From contig CM067545.1 of NCBI GenBank assembly GCA_034509755.1, positions 45,749,062 through 45,813,061 on the forward strand: a stretch of DNA of 64,000 bases, given 5' to 3'. The position numbers were made by a program, and so were the translations under genes. Below are positions 33,618 through 43,346 of this stretch, piece after piece (position 1 is the stretch's first letter; every line of letters starts with the position of its first letter). A model generated the notes under the pieces. The model saw nothing but the letters and a program-made list of their open reading frames with translations, was not told where the DNA came from and searched no databases. Source of the DNA: Anisodus tanguticus. Taxonomy: Eukaryota > Streptophyta > Magnoliopsida > Solanales > Solanaceae.

Positions 33618-34740
33618 AAAGAGAAACAAAAATAGAAAGAAGAAATTAAACAAGAAAAAATAAATCAAGGAAACAAAAAGTAAAGAAAAAGAAGGAAAAT
33701 GTTGGATGGAAAATTCTTATATTGTGAGCTGTATTTTACCAAAAACTCTCCACATATATTGTGAACTCAGTAAGTTTGTAATTTAATTGTGGACATGCTA
33801 ACATGCACGGGTTTAACTGAGAATCGTCACCGTTTTGACCTTTTGCAAATTGCAAATATTGAATTTTCACTAAATTAAAAATTTTGGTATTTTGAGGCTT
33901 TTCTACTTCTACTTAATTGTTTTAACCTATCTAATTCTTGGTAAATAAAGAATTTTTTTATATTTGTTAATGGAACATAGCATACATTTACTGAATTACT
34001 TGTCGGTATGCGTATAAATTAGATCCGACACCACCTATTATAAATTTAGAAAAAAAGATCCATTTTATATGACATAAATTGACCTTCACAGTCAACATAT
34101 ATTTTTCGCACCATATTTAGGAATCTATATCCTAATATGACACATTTTAGGTAATATGATTGGTTATAATTAGTTAATATTATAATCTTAAAGATACTAT
34201 ACTCTAGTCGTTCAACATATTTAAGTTGTAAGTAGCAATGTATGACATTTTTAAAAAAGTGGAATATAAAAGTCAATTACCCATAGACATTATGAGTGGA
34301 GTTCATTAATGTTTATTTTGGTTGTTAGATTTTAGTTTGTTTTCTTCTTGTAAAAACAAAATTGATATTAATATTATGTCATTTACATTCCATTTTTGGA
34401 CCCCAAGTTTGGGGCGAACTCTTCTTTGAAACGTGATCACTTTTGACTTCTTTAGAAAATTTCAATAATACAATTATAGACCTAAACTTCTTTAGTCGGT
34501 TAGGCCTAATTTATTTTTATTAAGATTAAGATCGTATGAATTTGAATTCACATCTGAATGATTAAGATGTTGTCTCTGAGTTTGAACACTGAATGATTAA
34601 GGTTGTTTATTTTTCAACATTTGAATATGAATAATGTACTTATCTTAAACATAATAAATTTACAATTCAAATAAAAAGTAACTAAATATTAGAAAAAAAT
34701 ATAAATTTAATAACATAAAATCATTATTTGATTAAAAAAA
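33615..34740. other. AT-rich intergenic, nothing firmly recognised
   Basis: Words such as GAATGATTAAGATGTTGT and CTGAATGATTAAG near 34555-34605 recur and may be the subterminal part of a small DNA transposon, but I cannot define ends. Confidence 0.4.
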
Positions 34741-34744
34741 TAAA

Positions 34745-35115
34745 ATATTTATGCTCACTAGTGATGGTGGAGATGCTTTGTAGTGGTGGTGGTGGTGATG
34801 GTTGGTGCTAGTGGCTAGTAATGGTGGTGGTGATAGTTGTGATGGTGGAAATGGTTGGTGTTGTAGTAAATGACACGATGGTAACGGTTGGTAGTAGTTG
34901 TTGTGATGGTGGAGCTGATTGATGTTAATAATTGACGATGTTAGTGGTGGTGACTGAAGAATATGTGGTGGTTGACGATAGTATTTGTGGTAGTTGGTGG
35001 TGGTGCTAGTTATGATGATAGAGGTGGTTGATAGTAAGAATTGTCCGCAATAGTAATAGTGAGTGATAATAGTGGTGGTGGCAGCGGTGTGTGTGGTCGA
35101 TACAGTAACAGTCGG
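34745..35115. repeat. Degenerate GGT/GAT trinucleotide-rich tract
   Basis: Imperfect repetition of GGTGGT, GATGGT and GTTGGT units over about 370 bp on the + strand (the complement is ACC-rich). It has no open frame of note. Confidence 0.7.
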
Positions 35116-35474
35116 TGTAGCTAGTTATGAGAGTACCTGAGCTCGCATGAATTAGCTACTGAGGGAAGGTACTTTTTGGAATGAACCACCAGCTATATTT
35201 GTGTACCGTAGCTTACGCAAAAACTTTTTAGGACTTCATCCTCTAAATCTATCCCCCTTTATAATAACTCTTTAACTTTATGCTTTAAAATTTTATGCTT
35301 TAATTTTAATGCTTTACTTTTGTAGAAAAGAAAACTAACTCTTAGTCTCTTAGTTTTCGTCACGTACCTAATTGAGATTAAGAAATATGTCTAATTGAGC
35401 CATCACTACGATTCGAACTAGTGCCTCACAATTCGAAATATTTTTTTTTTACCATTGTATTAAACTATAGTGCC

Positions 35475-36590
35475 TAACAACTATAGGGGTATCAAGCTGC
35501 TAAACCACACTATGAAAGTTTGATAAAAAGTCGTGGAGATGAGGGTGAGAAGAGGAGTGTCTATCTCTGAGAACCAGTTTGGATTCATGTTGGGGCGATC
35601 GACTACAGAAGCCATCCATCTTATTAGGAGGTTGGTGGAACATTATAGGGAGAGGAAGAGAGACTTACATATAGTTTTCATCGATCTCGAGAAGGCATAC
35701 GACAAAGTCCCTAGGGAGGTTCTATGGAGATGTTTGGAGGTTAGAGGTGTACATGTAGCATACACTAGGGGAATCAAGGATATGTATGATGGAGCCAAGA
35801 CCAGGGTACGGACAGTAGGAGGAGACTCAGAGCACTTCTCAGTGATGATGGGGCTGCACCAGGGATCAGCTCTTAGCCCATTTTTATTTGCCTGGTGATG
35901 GATGGACTGACGCGACAAATCCAAGAACGGATAGAATTAGAAATGATGATATCAGGGACAGAGTGGGAGTGGCCTCGGTGGAGGATAAGATGCTAGAAGC
36001 TAGGTTGAGATGGTTCAGATACGTGCAAAGGAGAGACATAAATGCCCCAGTGCGGAGGTGTGAAAGGTTGGTTATGGACGGGTACATGAGGGGTAGAGGT
36101 AGGCCGAGGAAGTATTGGGGAGAGGTGATTAGACGGGATATGGCGCAGGTGCAACTCACTGAGGACGTGACCTTAGATAGGGGGTTATGGAGGACACGTA
36201 TTAGGGTAGAGGGATAGTAGGTAATCCAGCGTAGTCCTACCTACGCTTACAAACTGGTAGTTGTAGTATTATTATTGTAGGCTCGCTTAGCCTATCATAT
36301 TGCCTTATAGTCCCTTGTCGTTTGATTTATGTTGCTATGTGTATTTTGTTTGTCTTATTTACTTGCATTAGCTATTGCCTCTTTTTGCTCCTTTCGTTTT
36401 CAGAATGCGTTGTCATGACTTACGAACTTTGTGGGTCTTACTTTGCTTGGACTTGTGCTTTGTTTTGAGCCGAGGGTCTCTCGGAAACAACTGCTCTACC
36501 TACCAAGGTAGAGGTAAGGTCTGTGTACACTCTACCATCTCCAGACCCCACATTGTGGGATTTCATTTGGTATATTGTTGTTATATTATG
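35475..36590 (+). mobile_element. RTE LINE copy with a large internal deletion
   Basis: The frame at 35533 gives ISENQFGFMLGRSTTEAIHL, VFIDLEKAYDKVPREVLWRC and GLHQGSALSPFLFAW, which are RT blocks. Just after DGLTRQIQ it jumps at about 35925 to RTDRIRNDDIRDRVGVASVE and the C-terminal VQRRDINAPVRRCERLVMDG, WGEVIRRDMAQVQL and RIRVEG (stop at 36217). The catalytic FxDD block and following ~150 codons are deleted. The 3' UTR ends in the common tail (AAGGTCTGTGTACACTCTAC, then TTGTTGTTATA). It lies about 270 bp upstream of the ATG of the ER-type gene at 36865. Confidence 0.85.
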
Positions 36591-36864
36591 CTTTTGAGAA
36601 ACATATTTGTGTAGAAAAAAGAAACTAATTAATTAAAAGCAAAACTGTTTGCTAATTTTGCTACTCGGAGATTATTGACAAATGTATGAACGTGGGTACT
36701 CATCCATGCATGAACCCCTCATTTTCCTTTCTTGTAGAATCTCCATTACTTCCACACACTTTTTTACCTACAAAAGCTCATTTCTCCATTAACACAACCA
36801 CCATTTTCACCTTCCAAAAGTAATTTCTATCCTTTCCAATCTGGGAAAACAATAAAATAAAAAC

Positions 36865-38543
36865 ATGGAATTTTTTAGAAAATTAAGTCTAATACTTCTC
36901 TTTTGTCTCATCACATTTTCCTCTGGAATTATTCACACGGCTGCTGATGCTGCTCATCAAAAAAGTGTCCAAGACAAGCAAAAAGATGCATCTCCTACAC
37001 AAATGCTAGAAGAAGCTTATTCTATGCTTGTTACATCTTCATTGCGTTCTTGGGATATGGTTAAGTCCTATATTAATCAATTTCAACTTAAGCATTTTCC
37101 TCCAAATGTAGAGTAAGTTCTATTCTCCTATTTCTTCTTTCCTTCAATTTTTTCTTTTTTTTTTCTCTTTGGTACATTTGAATGATGGAGTTGTTCTTTT
37201 ATGGCCCGGGGTAGTCCATATTTACGTAGGACCAATAGTTGTAGATGCGTTATTGATCATTTTATGCAAAAAGTTGAGGAAAATGTGAAAAGATCGACAT
37301 AATTAACGAATGCAACAGAGAACAAGAGACCCGACACGAAGAACTAGTAGAAATCCCTAGATACTTTTTCACCAAAGGGTGTGGTGGTATGAATGGAATC
37401 CCTCCACCCTATCCGGAGTTCAAGCCCTGAAAATGGAGAAACCTCGTGATTATAAGAAGTTGCTTCCTCCTTAAATGGGTCGTAAACAACAAGAATGATC
37501 TGGATGAATCGTGCAAGTGGATACAGATGGCTATATAAAAAATAAAAATAAAAAGGTTTCCTAATTAATGCTTCAATTTCTTGCAGTCCTAGGGACAATG
37601 CAGTCTTTAATCAATGGATACATGCTTTATTTTTTGCCCTACTTTCAAAGGTCGAGATCTGTCTAATGGGCGAGGTGTCTAATGGGCGATCCCTCGCCTT
37701 ATTTTGTAGAACTTTTGGATGGGAGGGAAGCCAGTACTACATATACAAAAAATGCATCTCAAGTGATTAGGTGGAGATAGATTTGAACCTACAGACTATA
37801 GTCTTCAGATCATGGGCTTGATGAGTCAACCAATTCCTCTATCCCGTTGCTTCCCCGTCTCTTTCTTTCACTATTTCCACCTAGGTCGGCTTTGGTTTCT
37901 TGTCCGGGACATCTTTCATGGCATGCTAAGTTACAGGGGACCATTATCACTGTAATTGGTGAGCTTGACATTTAGAAAGAACGCATCATGCTTTACTGCG
38001 AAGATTGGTTCACTAGTAACGTCTCTACCTTGACGAGGTTCTCTTCTTTTTTTTTTCGTAATACAATAACGTAGTTCTCGTTTCATAACTGCTTTAATTT
38101 GCTGCACATGAACCAAGGGTCCTTCGGAAACAACCTCTTTGTTTCCACGAGGTAGGGGTAAGGTCTGCGTACACTCTACCATCTCCAAACCTCACTTGTA
38201 GAATTACACTTGGTATGTTGTTGTAGTACAATAATGATGTAGTTTTTTTTTTCGAAAATGAGTTTTGGGGTTGATCCTTTTGAAATTCTAAAATATTGTC
38301 AGTTTTAGGAGCAAGGATGATGGCAAGGCTAATGGAGGTGCTCGAGAGAAGATAAAAGAGGCTACTCAGAAGAGCTTTGAAAAGACCAAGGAGACCGTAG
38401 AAGGATCCGCCAAATCTGCTGCCGAGGCAATGGAGCAGAAAGTGCACAAAACAGCTGAGAAAGTTAAGGATACAATGTCTGCAGGACACAAAACAGCTGA
38501 GAAAGCTAAGGATACTGTGTCTTCAGGACATGATGAGCTCTGA
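36865..38543 (+). CDS. Predicted ER-luminal LEA-like protein with signal peptide and HDEL
   Basis: Two exons, 36865-37112 and 38309-38543, encode 160 aa. The donor is GTAAGT and the acceptor TTTTAG, and the join restores the codon GAG. Residues 1-28 (MEFFRKLSLILLFCLITFSS and following) form a signal peptide. Residues 85-156 are a charged, amphipathic, Lys/Glu/Ala/Thr-rich helix of LEA type (REKIKEATQKSFEKTKETVE), ending in a 14-residue tandem repeat (HKTAEKxKDTxSxG at 129-142 and 143-156). The last four residues are HDEL, the plant ER-retrieval signal. The inferred role is an ER-lumen stress or desiccation protein; no partner or reaction can be read from the sequence. The intron (1.2 kb) holds a LINE/SINE copy. 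The convergent neighbour is at 39325. The family is judged by composition, the splice model by consensus and reading frame. Confidence 0.8.
37740..37870 (-). mobile_element. Possible tRNA-derived SINE remnant in the intron
   Basis: On the minus strand, TAGAGGAATTGGTTGACTC resembles an RNA polymerase III A box and TAGGTTCAAATCTA a B box, about 45 bp apart. No tail or duplication is visible, so this stays tentative. Confidence 0.35.
38080..38222 (+). mobile_element. RTE-LINE 3' tail or TTG-tailed SINE copy in the intron
   Basis: It contains AAGGGTCCTTCGGAAACAAC, GTAAGGTCTGCGTACACTCT and the tail GGTATGTTGTTG on the + strand. Imperfect duplications flank it: GTAATACAATAACGTAGTT before and GTAGTACAATAATGATGTAG after. 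It sits in the only intron of the HDEL gene, about 85 bp upstream of the acceptor. Confidence 0.75.
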
Positions 38544-38639
38544 AAATAATGTACCAACAAAACAGAGAAAAACAAAGGAGTGATTAGCATTTCCTTTCAA
38601 ATCTGTAGTGTAATACTTTTTGACATTTTTTTGTATAAC

Positions 38640-38790
38640 CATAGTGTTTGAACCAGCACATGTATTAGTTAACTCTATCCATCAAGGCTTGAATAGATGG
38701 GACAAATCACATACTGTTTTTGCCTCCACTGGAATTTGAACTTGAAACTTCATGGTTCTCAACCCGCTTCTGTAGTGTAATACTTTTGAC
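38640..38790 (-). mobile_element. tRNA-derived SINE fragment downstream of the HDEL gene
   Basis: The + strand words CATCAAGGCTTGAATAGATG, TTTTTGCCTCCACTGGAATT and CTTCATGGTTCTCAACCCGC are the reverse complement of a SINE with B-box-like AGTTCAAATTCC. It lies within about 100-250 bp of the stop codon, so it may be part of the 3' UTR. A more complete relative is at 53625. Confidence 0.5.
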
Positions 38791-38889
38791 ATTTTTTTCC
38801 CTTAGATCTTTTATAGCATCATAAGATTGTCATTTCTCCACATTCAAATTTTGATTACTATAAAAATTCCACAAGAACAAAGACACATT

Positions 38890-39010
38890 TCTCTATAACA
38901 TCGTCGTATCAATATTTTTTGGCTGCTATAGCAAAATGTTTATAACATAACATGAAAGATTGGTTCTAGTCAAACGTTATATAGAGGATGGTTGTTATAG
39001 AGGTGTCTGG
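38890..39010. mobile_element. Short MITE-like element with TCTCTATAAC ends
   Basis: The left end TTTCTCTATAACATCG and the right end GGTTGTTATAGAGGTG are inverted copies of each other and enclose about 100 AT-rich bases. The superfamily cannot be told from this alone. Confidence 0.5.
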
Positions 39011-39324
39011 CTATATAACTGATTGAACTTTGCTTCTGAATTATGACCAATATCCTGAATCTTGATCCAATGATTCCATTCTTGTGGAAATTCCAATTTG
39101 ATATCTAGAAAACCAGAAATAAACTATAACAGGTTGATATTGCACTGGCTGAAAATCCATCAAAATAACACCATAACAGACTACATTTGAACAAATGGTA
39201 CAAGCTGACAAACCATTGATCTAAAACTCAAATAAAAAGCATATTATTTTAATCCTTAAAGCTTGAGAATTGTGGCTTTTAACAAGTTTGGCAAAGAAAT
39301 TCAAATGGAAGAAAAACAAGTAAA

Positions 39325-39705
39325 CTACGAAGGGGGAGAAGAGGAAAGTTTGAGGCATTCACTTTGACATCTCCTGAGGCAGACATCATTCCAATTTGGC
39401 ACTTGATGCTGGTTAACACAGACGGTGCGAGCACAGGCATCAGAGCAAGCATCGAGTTCCGATACACCACAAACGGTAATACAAGTATCGGGAATTGGAT
39501 CCTTTGAAAATGCACCCACCTTCTTCAGCATTCTCTTTGACGTACAGACTCTTTCACACACGAAAATATCATCAGTGCTCTTCTCCCTGCCCCGCGCACT
39601 CTTAATTCTCTGCTCCTCAGCGTGATTTCTCCTGATTCTGTAAGCTTGACCAGCTATAATGGCAGGAATAGCAGCCCCCAACAAGGACCACCATACCTCA
39701 ACCAT
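39325..39705 (-). CDS. Conserved plant Cys-rich membrane-anchored protein of unknown function
   Basis: The frame of 126 aa starts MVEVWWSLLGAAIPAIIAGQ at 39705. I prefer this start over the ATG at 39804, since the conserved family I recognise begins MVEVWW and the upstream residues look like leader. Residues 5-20 form a hydrophobic anchor, followed by a basic, charged stretch (residues 23-45). A Cys-rich domain (50-117) has ten cysteines, mostly in CX3C spacing: C50/C54, C75/C79, C87/C91 and C109/C113/C117, plus C96. VCERVCTSKRMLKKVGAFSK and VPNWNDVCLRRCQSEC are the strongest family words. Paired cysteines suggest disulfides or metal binding (inference). The function is unknown to me. It converges with the HDEL gene. 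Confidence 0.85.
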   Translation of the reverse strand: MVEVWWSLLGAAIPAIIAGQAYRIRRNHAEEQRIKSARGREKSTDDIFVCERVCTSKRMLKKVGAFSKDPIPDTCITVCGVSELDACSDACARTVCVNQHQVPNWNDVCLRRCQSECLKLSSSPPS

Positions 39706-40263
39706 CAGGACTAGAGCTGTGAAATTGTTTGCCTTCTTCCTACCTGCTTTGTGCTTAACACTTGACAATAAGAAATAAGACTTTTTAACTGGTGCTCTTT
39801 TCAACCAGAAAATAGCAGAACTAAAATACTTGAAATATGAAGTAATTCATAGATGCCAAAGACCATGCAACAACCTCATCTCCTACCCCCACCCCCACCC
39901 CAACCCCCAAATTTCAAATCTAACCATGGTTTCAATTCTATCCCTGTATATCCATTAGGACACAGAGATAGAGAAATGCGGTACGAAACACTGTACACCA
40001 ATTAAAAAAAGAATACTGAACATCTATAACTTATTCAGTAAATGGATAGATTGATATAACCAAATTCTCCACCCTTGCTCCCAGTCCCCACCCAAGGAGG
40101 GCCAAAACGACTAGTCACTTTTGTTAAACGCAATGCGCAACTCTCATAAAAACTGGTACACTTAAAACAAGTGAGTGAGTCATCGCTTGTAGCCATTTTA
40201 ATATTTTTATGCGTCATCCTTTTCTTGCATTCTATGACCAGAAATACCCATCCTACAGCCAAG

Positions 40264-40283
40264 CCCCCCCCCCCCCCCCCCCC
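40264..40283. repeat. Poly-C tract (20 C) followed by poly-A
   Basis: A homopolymer run of 20 C is followed by AAAAAAATAAAAATAAAAAC. Confidence 0.95.
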
Positions 40284-40555
40284 AAAAAAATAAAAATAAA
40301 AACAATAGCACCAAGAGAAAAGAATCACACAATGGTTTGAACTCGATGCCACACATTGTCTAACCAAATCAAATTCTCTTGATACGTTCCTCAAAAAATC
40401 CGATTCGGGTGGATTCTTCCCCCAACTAACGAAGAGATATTGGCTGAAAATTAAATTAACATTGTGATAGTCCTGAGTGAGAAGAAGACAAGGCTGAGAT
40501 TCATAATAGCAAATGTTCATTGTCAGATGATCTACAAGGTTCAACAGAAAGTGAA

Positions 40556-40606
40556 AATGCTTTCACATTCTGTTTTTTCCCCAATAAAACAGAATGTGAA
40601 AGCATT
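40556..40606. repeat. Perfect 21-bp inverted repeat (hairpin)
   Basis: AATGCTTTCACATTCTGTTT plus one T (40556-40576) is the exact reverse complement of 40586-40606. The loop is nine bases. No T-run typical of a polymerase III terminator lies next to it. Confidence 0.9.
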
Positions 40607-40776
40607 ATCTGGATTCTGGAGTGATTCTGCCAATAGCTTAGGGGTAGAGAATCAGTAGCACAGAATACATCTTATCAGTGGGGTGTGGATGTCATCTTCA
40701 TTCAGAATAATAACAAATGCCGCATCAATTAATCTCAAATTATCTCTGTGACAATTAACCACAATAATATCTCCTA

Positions 40777-40999
40777 CTCCCTCTGTCCAATTTATATGAC
40801 ACACTTTCCTTTTTAGTCAGTCCCAAAAAGAAAGACGCATTTCTTTATTTGGCAACAATTTAACTTTAAACTTTACCTTTTTTATTTATAACCACACAAA
40901 TATCTTTGGATTGTTTTAGACCACGATTCAAAAGTCTTCTTTTATTTCTTATACTCTGTGCCCAGTCAAACTACATCATATAAATTGAGATGGAGGGAG
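40777..40999. mobile_element. Stowaway-like MITE with TA duplication
   Basis: It begins CTCCCTCTGTCCAATTTATA, ends ATTGAGATGGAGGGAG, and is bordered by TA on each side. Interior words TTTTTAGTCAGTCCCAAAAA and TAACCACACAAATATCTTTG are shared with the MITE at 62947. Confidence 0.9.
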
Positions 41000-41030
41000 T
41001 ATCTTTTTTTTTAAAACTGGTGATGTGACA

Positions 41031-41192
41031 CCCCAGCTAGGAGAACCCCACATCGGCAAAACCCGAGGTGGATGTCGGGTATATAAGGAAGCATGCCATA
41101 GACCCTAGTGGCGCATTTTAAAGTCATGCGGGCCTAGTCCTAAAGTGGACAATATCACTAGCGGGCTGAGCTGTTATAGATAATGTTGTATT
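41031..41192. repeat. Dispersed repeat with CCCACATCGG motif
   Basis: It contains GTGACACCCC, CCCACATCGGCAAAACC, GTCGGGTATATAAGGA and CTAGCGGGCTGAGCTGTTAT. I know these words as a frequent Solanaceae repeat related in style to TRIM LTRs, but I see one copy only and no ends. It lies between the two halves of the local duplication. Confidence 0.45.
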
Positions 41193-42300
41193 CCACGGCA
41201 TTAAGGACATGCCATCTTCATTCAGAATAATAACAAATGCTACATCAATTTATCTCAAAGTATCTCTGTGACAATTAACCACAATAGTATCTCTTATCTT
41301 TTTCTTTTAAAAAAAAATGGTAATGTTGTATTCCTCAGCATTAAGGACATGCTGGAGACCTCCAAAAAATTGTTAAAGTCAACCTAAACTACTTACAGAG
41401 AGCCTAAAAGATACACTAACTGTCCAGCTTCTTCTACACAATGATCTTTACACCAAAACTCTTTTCCTACTGTTGTTTCTGAGAATACAGATAAAAATGG
41501 CTTATGAAGCAAGACAACATATGTTTGAACTCCATCGTTAATAACTCGTTAATCAAAACACCCACCCATTATCCATCCCCTAAAGAAAAGAAACGATCTT
41601 TCTTCGCTCAACACATTAATCCCCAAAAAAGAGCTCGAAATTGCAAACTTTCATCACCTCCAACTTGGAGTACAAAATATTTGATCCTATCAGATTTTCA
41701 TTTCCCGAACTTTAACACCTAACTCAAGTCTCTCTTATTCATAATGTAAAGCGCTCCTATTCATGTCCCCCTTATTTATCAAGCAACAACAACATACCTA
41801 TACCCCAAGTGGGGCTTATTTATCAAGCATAACAAGAAAAATTCAAACTTTTTCTCTTCCAAACAAACAAAAGTAATTAAAATAACTACCATTCAAAACC
41901 TTGAGAATAGCAGTCTTTTAGTAGCAAAATGATATCTAACCAAACATCAGTCTTTTTTTTATCAAAAAAAAACAAAAGATTGAACTATATTAAAAGTCCA
42001 AAATTGACATTAATTGAAAAACCCAAAGCTATATATTATATAAACTAAATCCCCGAAACCACATTACAATGCGCTAAATTGGAAACAATTATAGTAGTAC
42101 AACAAAACTAACAGCTAAAGAGACAGAACAAGAACAGCATAATTTAATCCAAAAAGGAAAATTAAAACAAGAAATACCGAAAACTTCGAAACAAAATACT
42201 ATGTTGAAGCAAAATTCTTACCTTAAAAAATGGAGGAAGCAAGTTGAATGAAGGGTTTTTTATGTTGCGGACATTAATAATCTATAAATTATTTAATACT

Positions 42301-43338
42301 ACCAGTATTACTTTATTAGTTTATTTTGTTCGGTAAAATTAAAAATAAAATATATGATGTATAATCTAAAAAATATATTATTGGGTTTAAATTTGACATG
42401 GATAAAAGTTTAAATTCTAACCTTGAATTTGACAATGGAAAGGGCATCTAAGGGGGTAATAATGTTATTTTAATGATTTTGATCCAAAAATAACTAATCC
42501 TGATATTACTTATAAAATTTTAGGATTATATTTTTTGTTTGATTATTATGTTAGCTGATACAAATATATATAAGTTAAATTAAAAAATAAATAAATATAA
42601 TTCTAAGTTTTGTACCGAGATATAAATTCTTATTCCACTAACCAAATCTTTTCCTCTTTTTCTCACCGACTCCTTTCCTTTGGTAGAATTGCTGAATTAG
42701 GAAAGTATGTTTCGGAAATATAAGATTTAATCCATAAAGTTATCAAAAATTTACTATTAAAAGTGAAAAATATTAAAATATCATTCTTCTTTTCTTCATT
42801 TGATTTTTGAAAATCTAACACATAGTAAAGCTTGGGAAAATGGAAAATAAAAAATTACTATCAAATTTGTGGTTCAGACTGAAGCGTTGTATTAAAGAGA
42901 TATAAGATAACTTCCATCTTGAAAGTTCTCTGGCATTTTTATAAGATAGTCATGATTTCTCTCTACTTGTAATTCATTACAAAAATCAATTGTTTCGTTA
43001 AATTAGTTATATGTTGTGTATTATCAACGATTTCTACATAAGAGGGCTACATGATATCTTGAGCAGTTACATACCCAGGACCCAACGAAAGTGATAGCCC
43101 TGTAGATTCGTTCTCATGGTTCAGTCCTTCCCAGTAAAACGTGTCGTGTTCTTCTGATCGCTTTTACGCGATAAAGAAGACTACCTTCTAAGCCTAAGTA
43201 TTCCTCAATGACAGATAGCGTACTTAAAATATTTGTGCGTATGTTTTTTCTTTCTATTTATATCGATGGTATCAAAACCAATTTGGGTAAACTTTAGTTT
43301 ATCTACTAGATAGACTGTCACACTCATAAGTACAAATT
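42301..43338. other. AT-rich intergenic, nothing recognised
   Basis: No gene or element is supported. GC content rises abruptly where the hAT element begins at 43347. Confidence 0.5.
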
Positions 43339-43346
43339 GTCAAGGT

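Larger units (their letters stand above)
40690..41340. repeat. Local tandem duplication, one copy carrying a MITE and one without
   Basis: The stretch CATCTTCATTCAGAATAATA to ACAATTAACCACAATA occurs at about 40692-40768 and again at about 41213-41290. After the second copy the sequence runs TATCTTTTTCTTTTAAAA with no MITE; after the first, the same words follow only beyond the MITE. The downstream word ATGTTGTATTCC with GCATTAAGGACATG is also repeated (about 41183 and 41323). Confidence 0.8.
39706..42300 (-). other. Upstream region of the Cys-rich gene, with a possible 5' UTR exon near 42222-42260
   Basis: On the minus strand a purine-poor leader ending in TTTTTTAAG is followed by GTAAGAATTTTGC (donor at about 42221), and TTTCTTATTGTCAAG near 39748-39762 could be the acceptor. 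This would give a 5' UTR intron of about 2.4 kb. Only consensus splice signals support it. The interval also holds a 20-C tract (40264-40283), a perfect hairpin (40556-40606), a MITE and a local duplication, listed separately. Confidence 0.3.

Noticed and set aside
40035..40544. 169-codon minus-strand frame
   Set aside because: It passes through the poly-C tract as a run of glycines, has no recognisable domain, and is otherwise low complexity.
41504..41722. 72-codon + strand frame
   Set aside because: No recognisable motif; it lies in a region I tentatively assign to a 5' UTR intron of the Cys-rich gene on the opposite strand.
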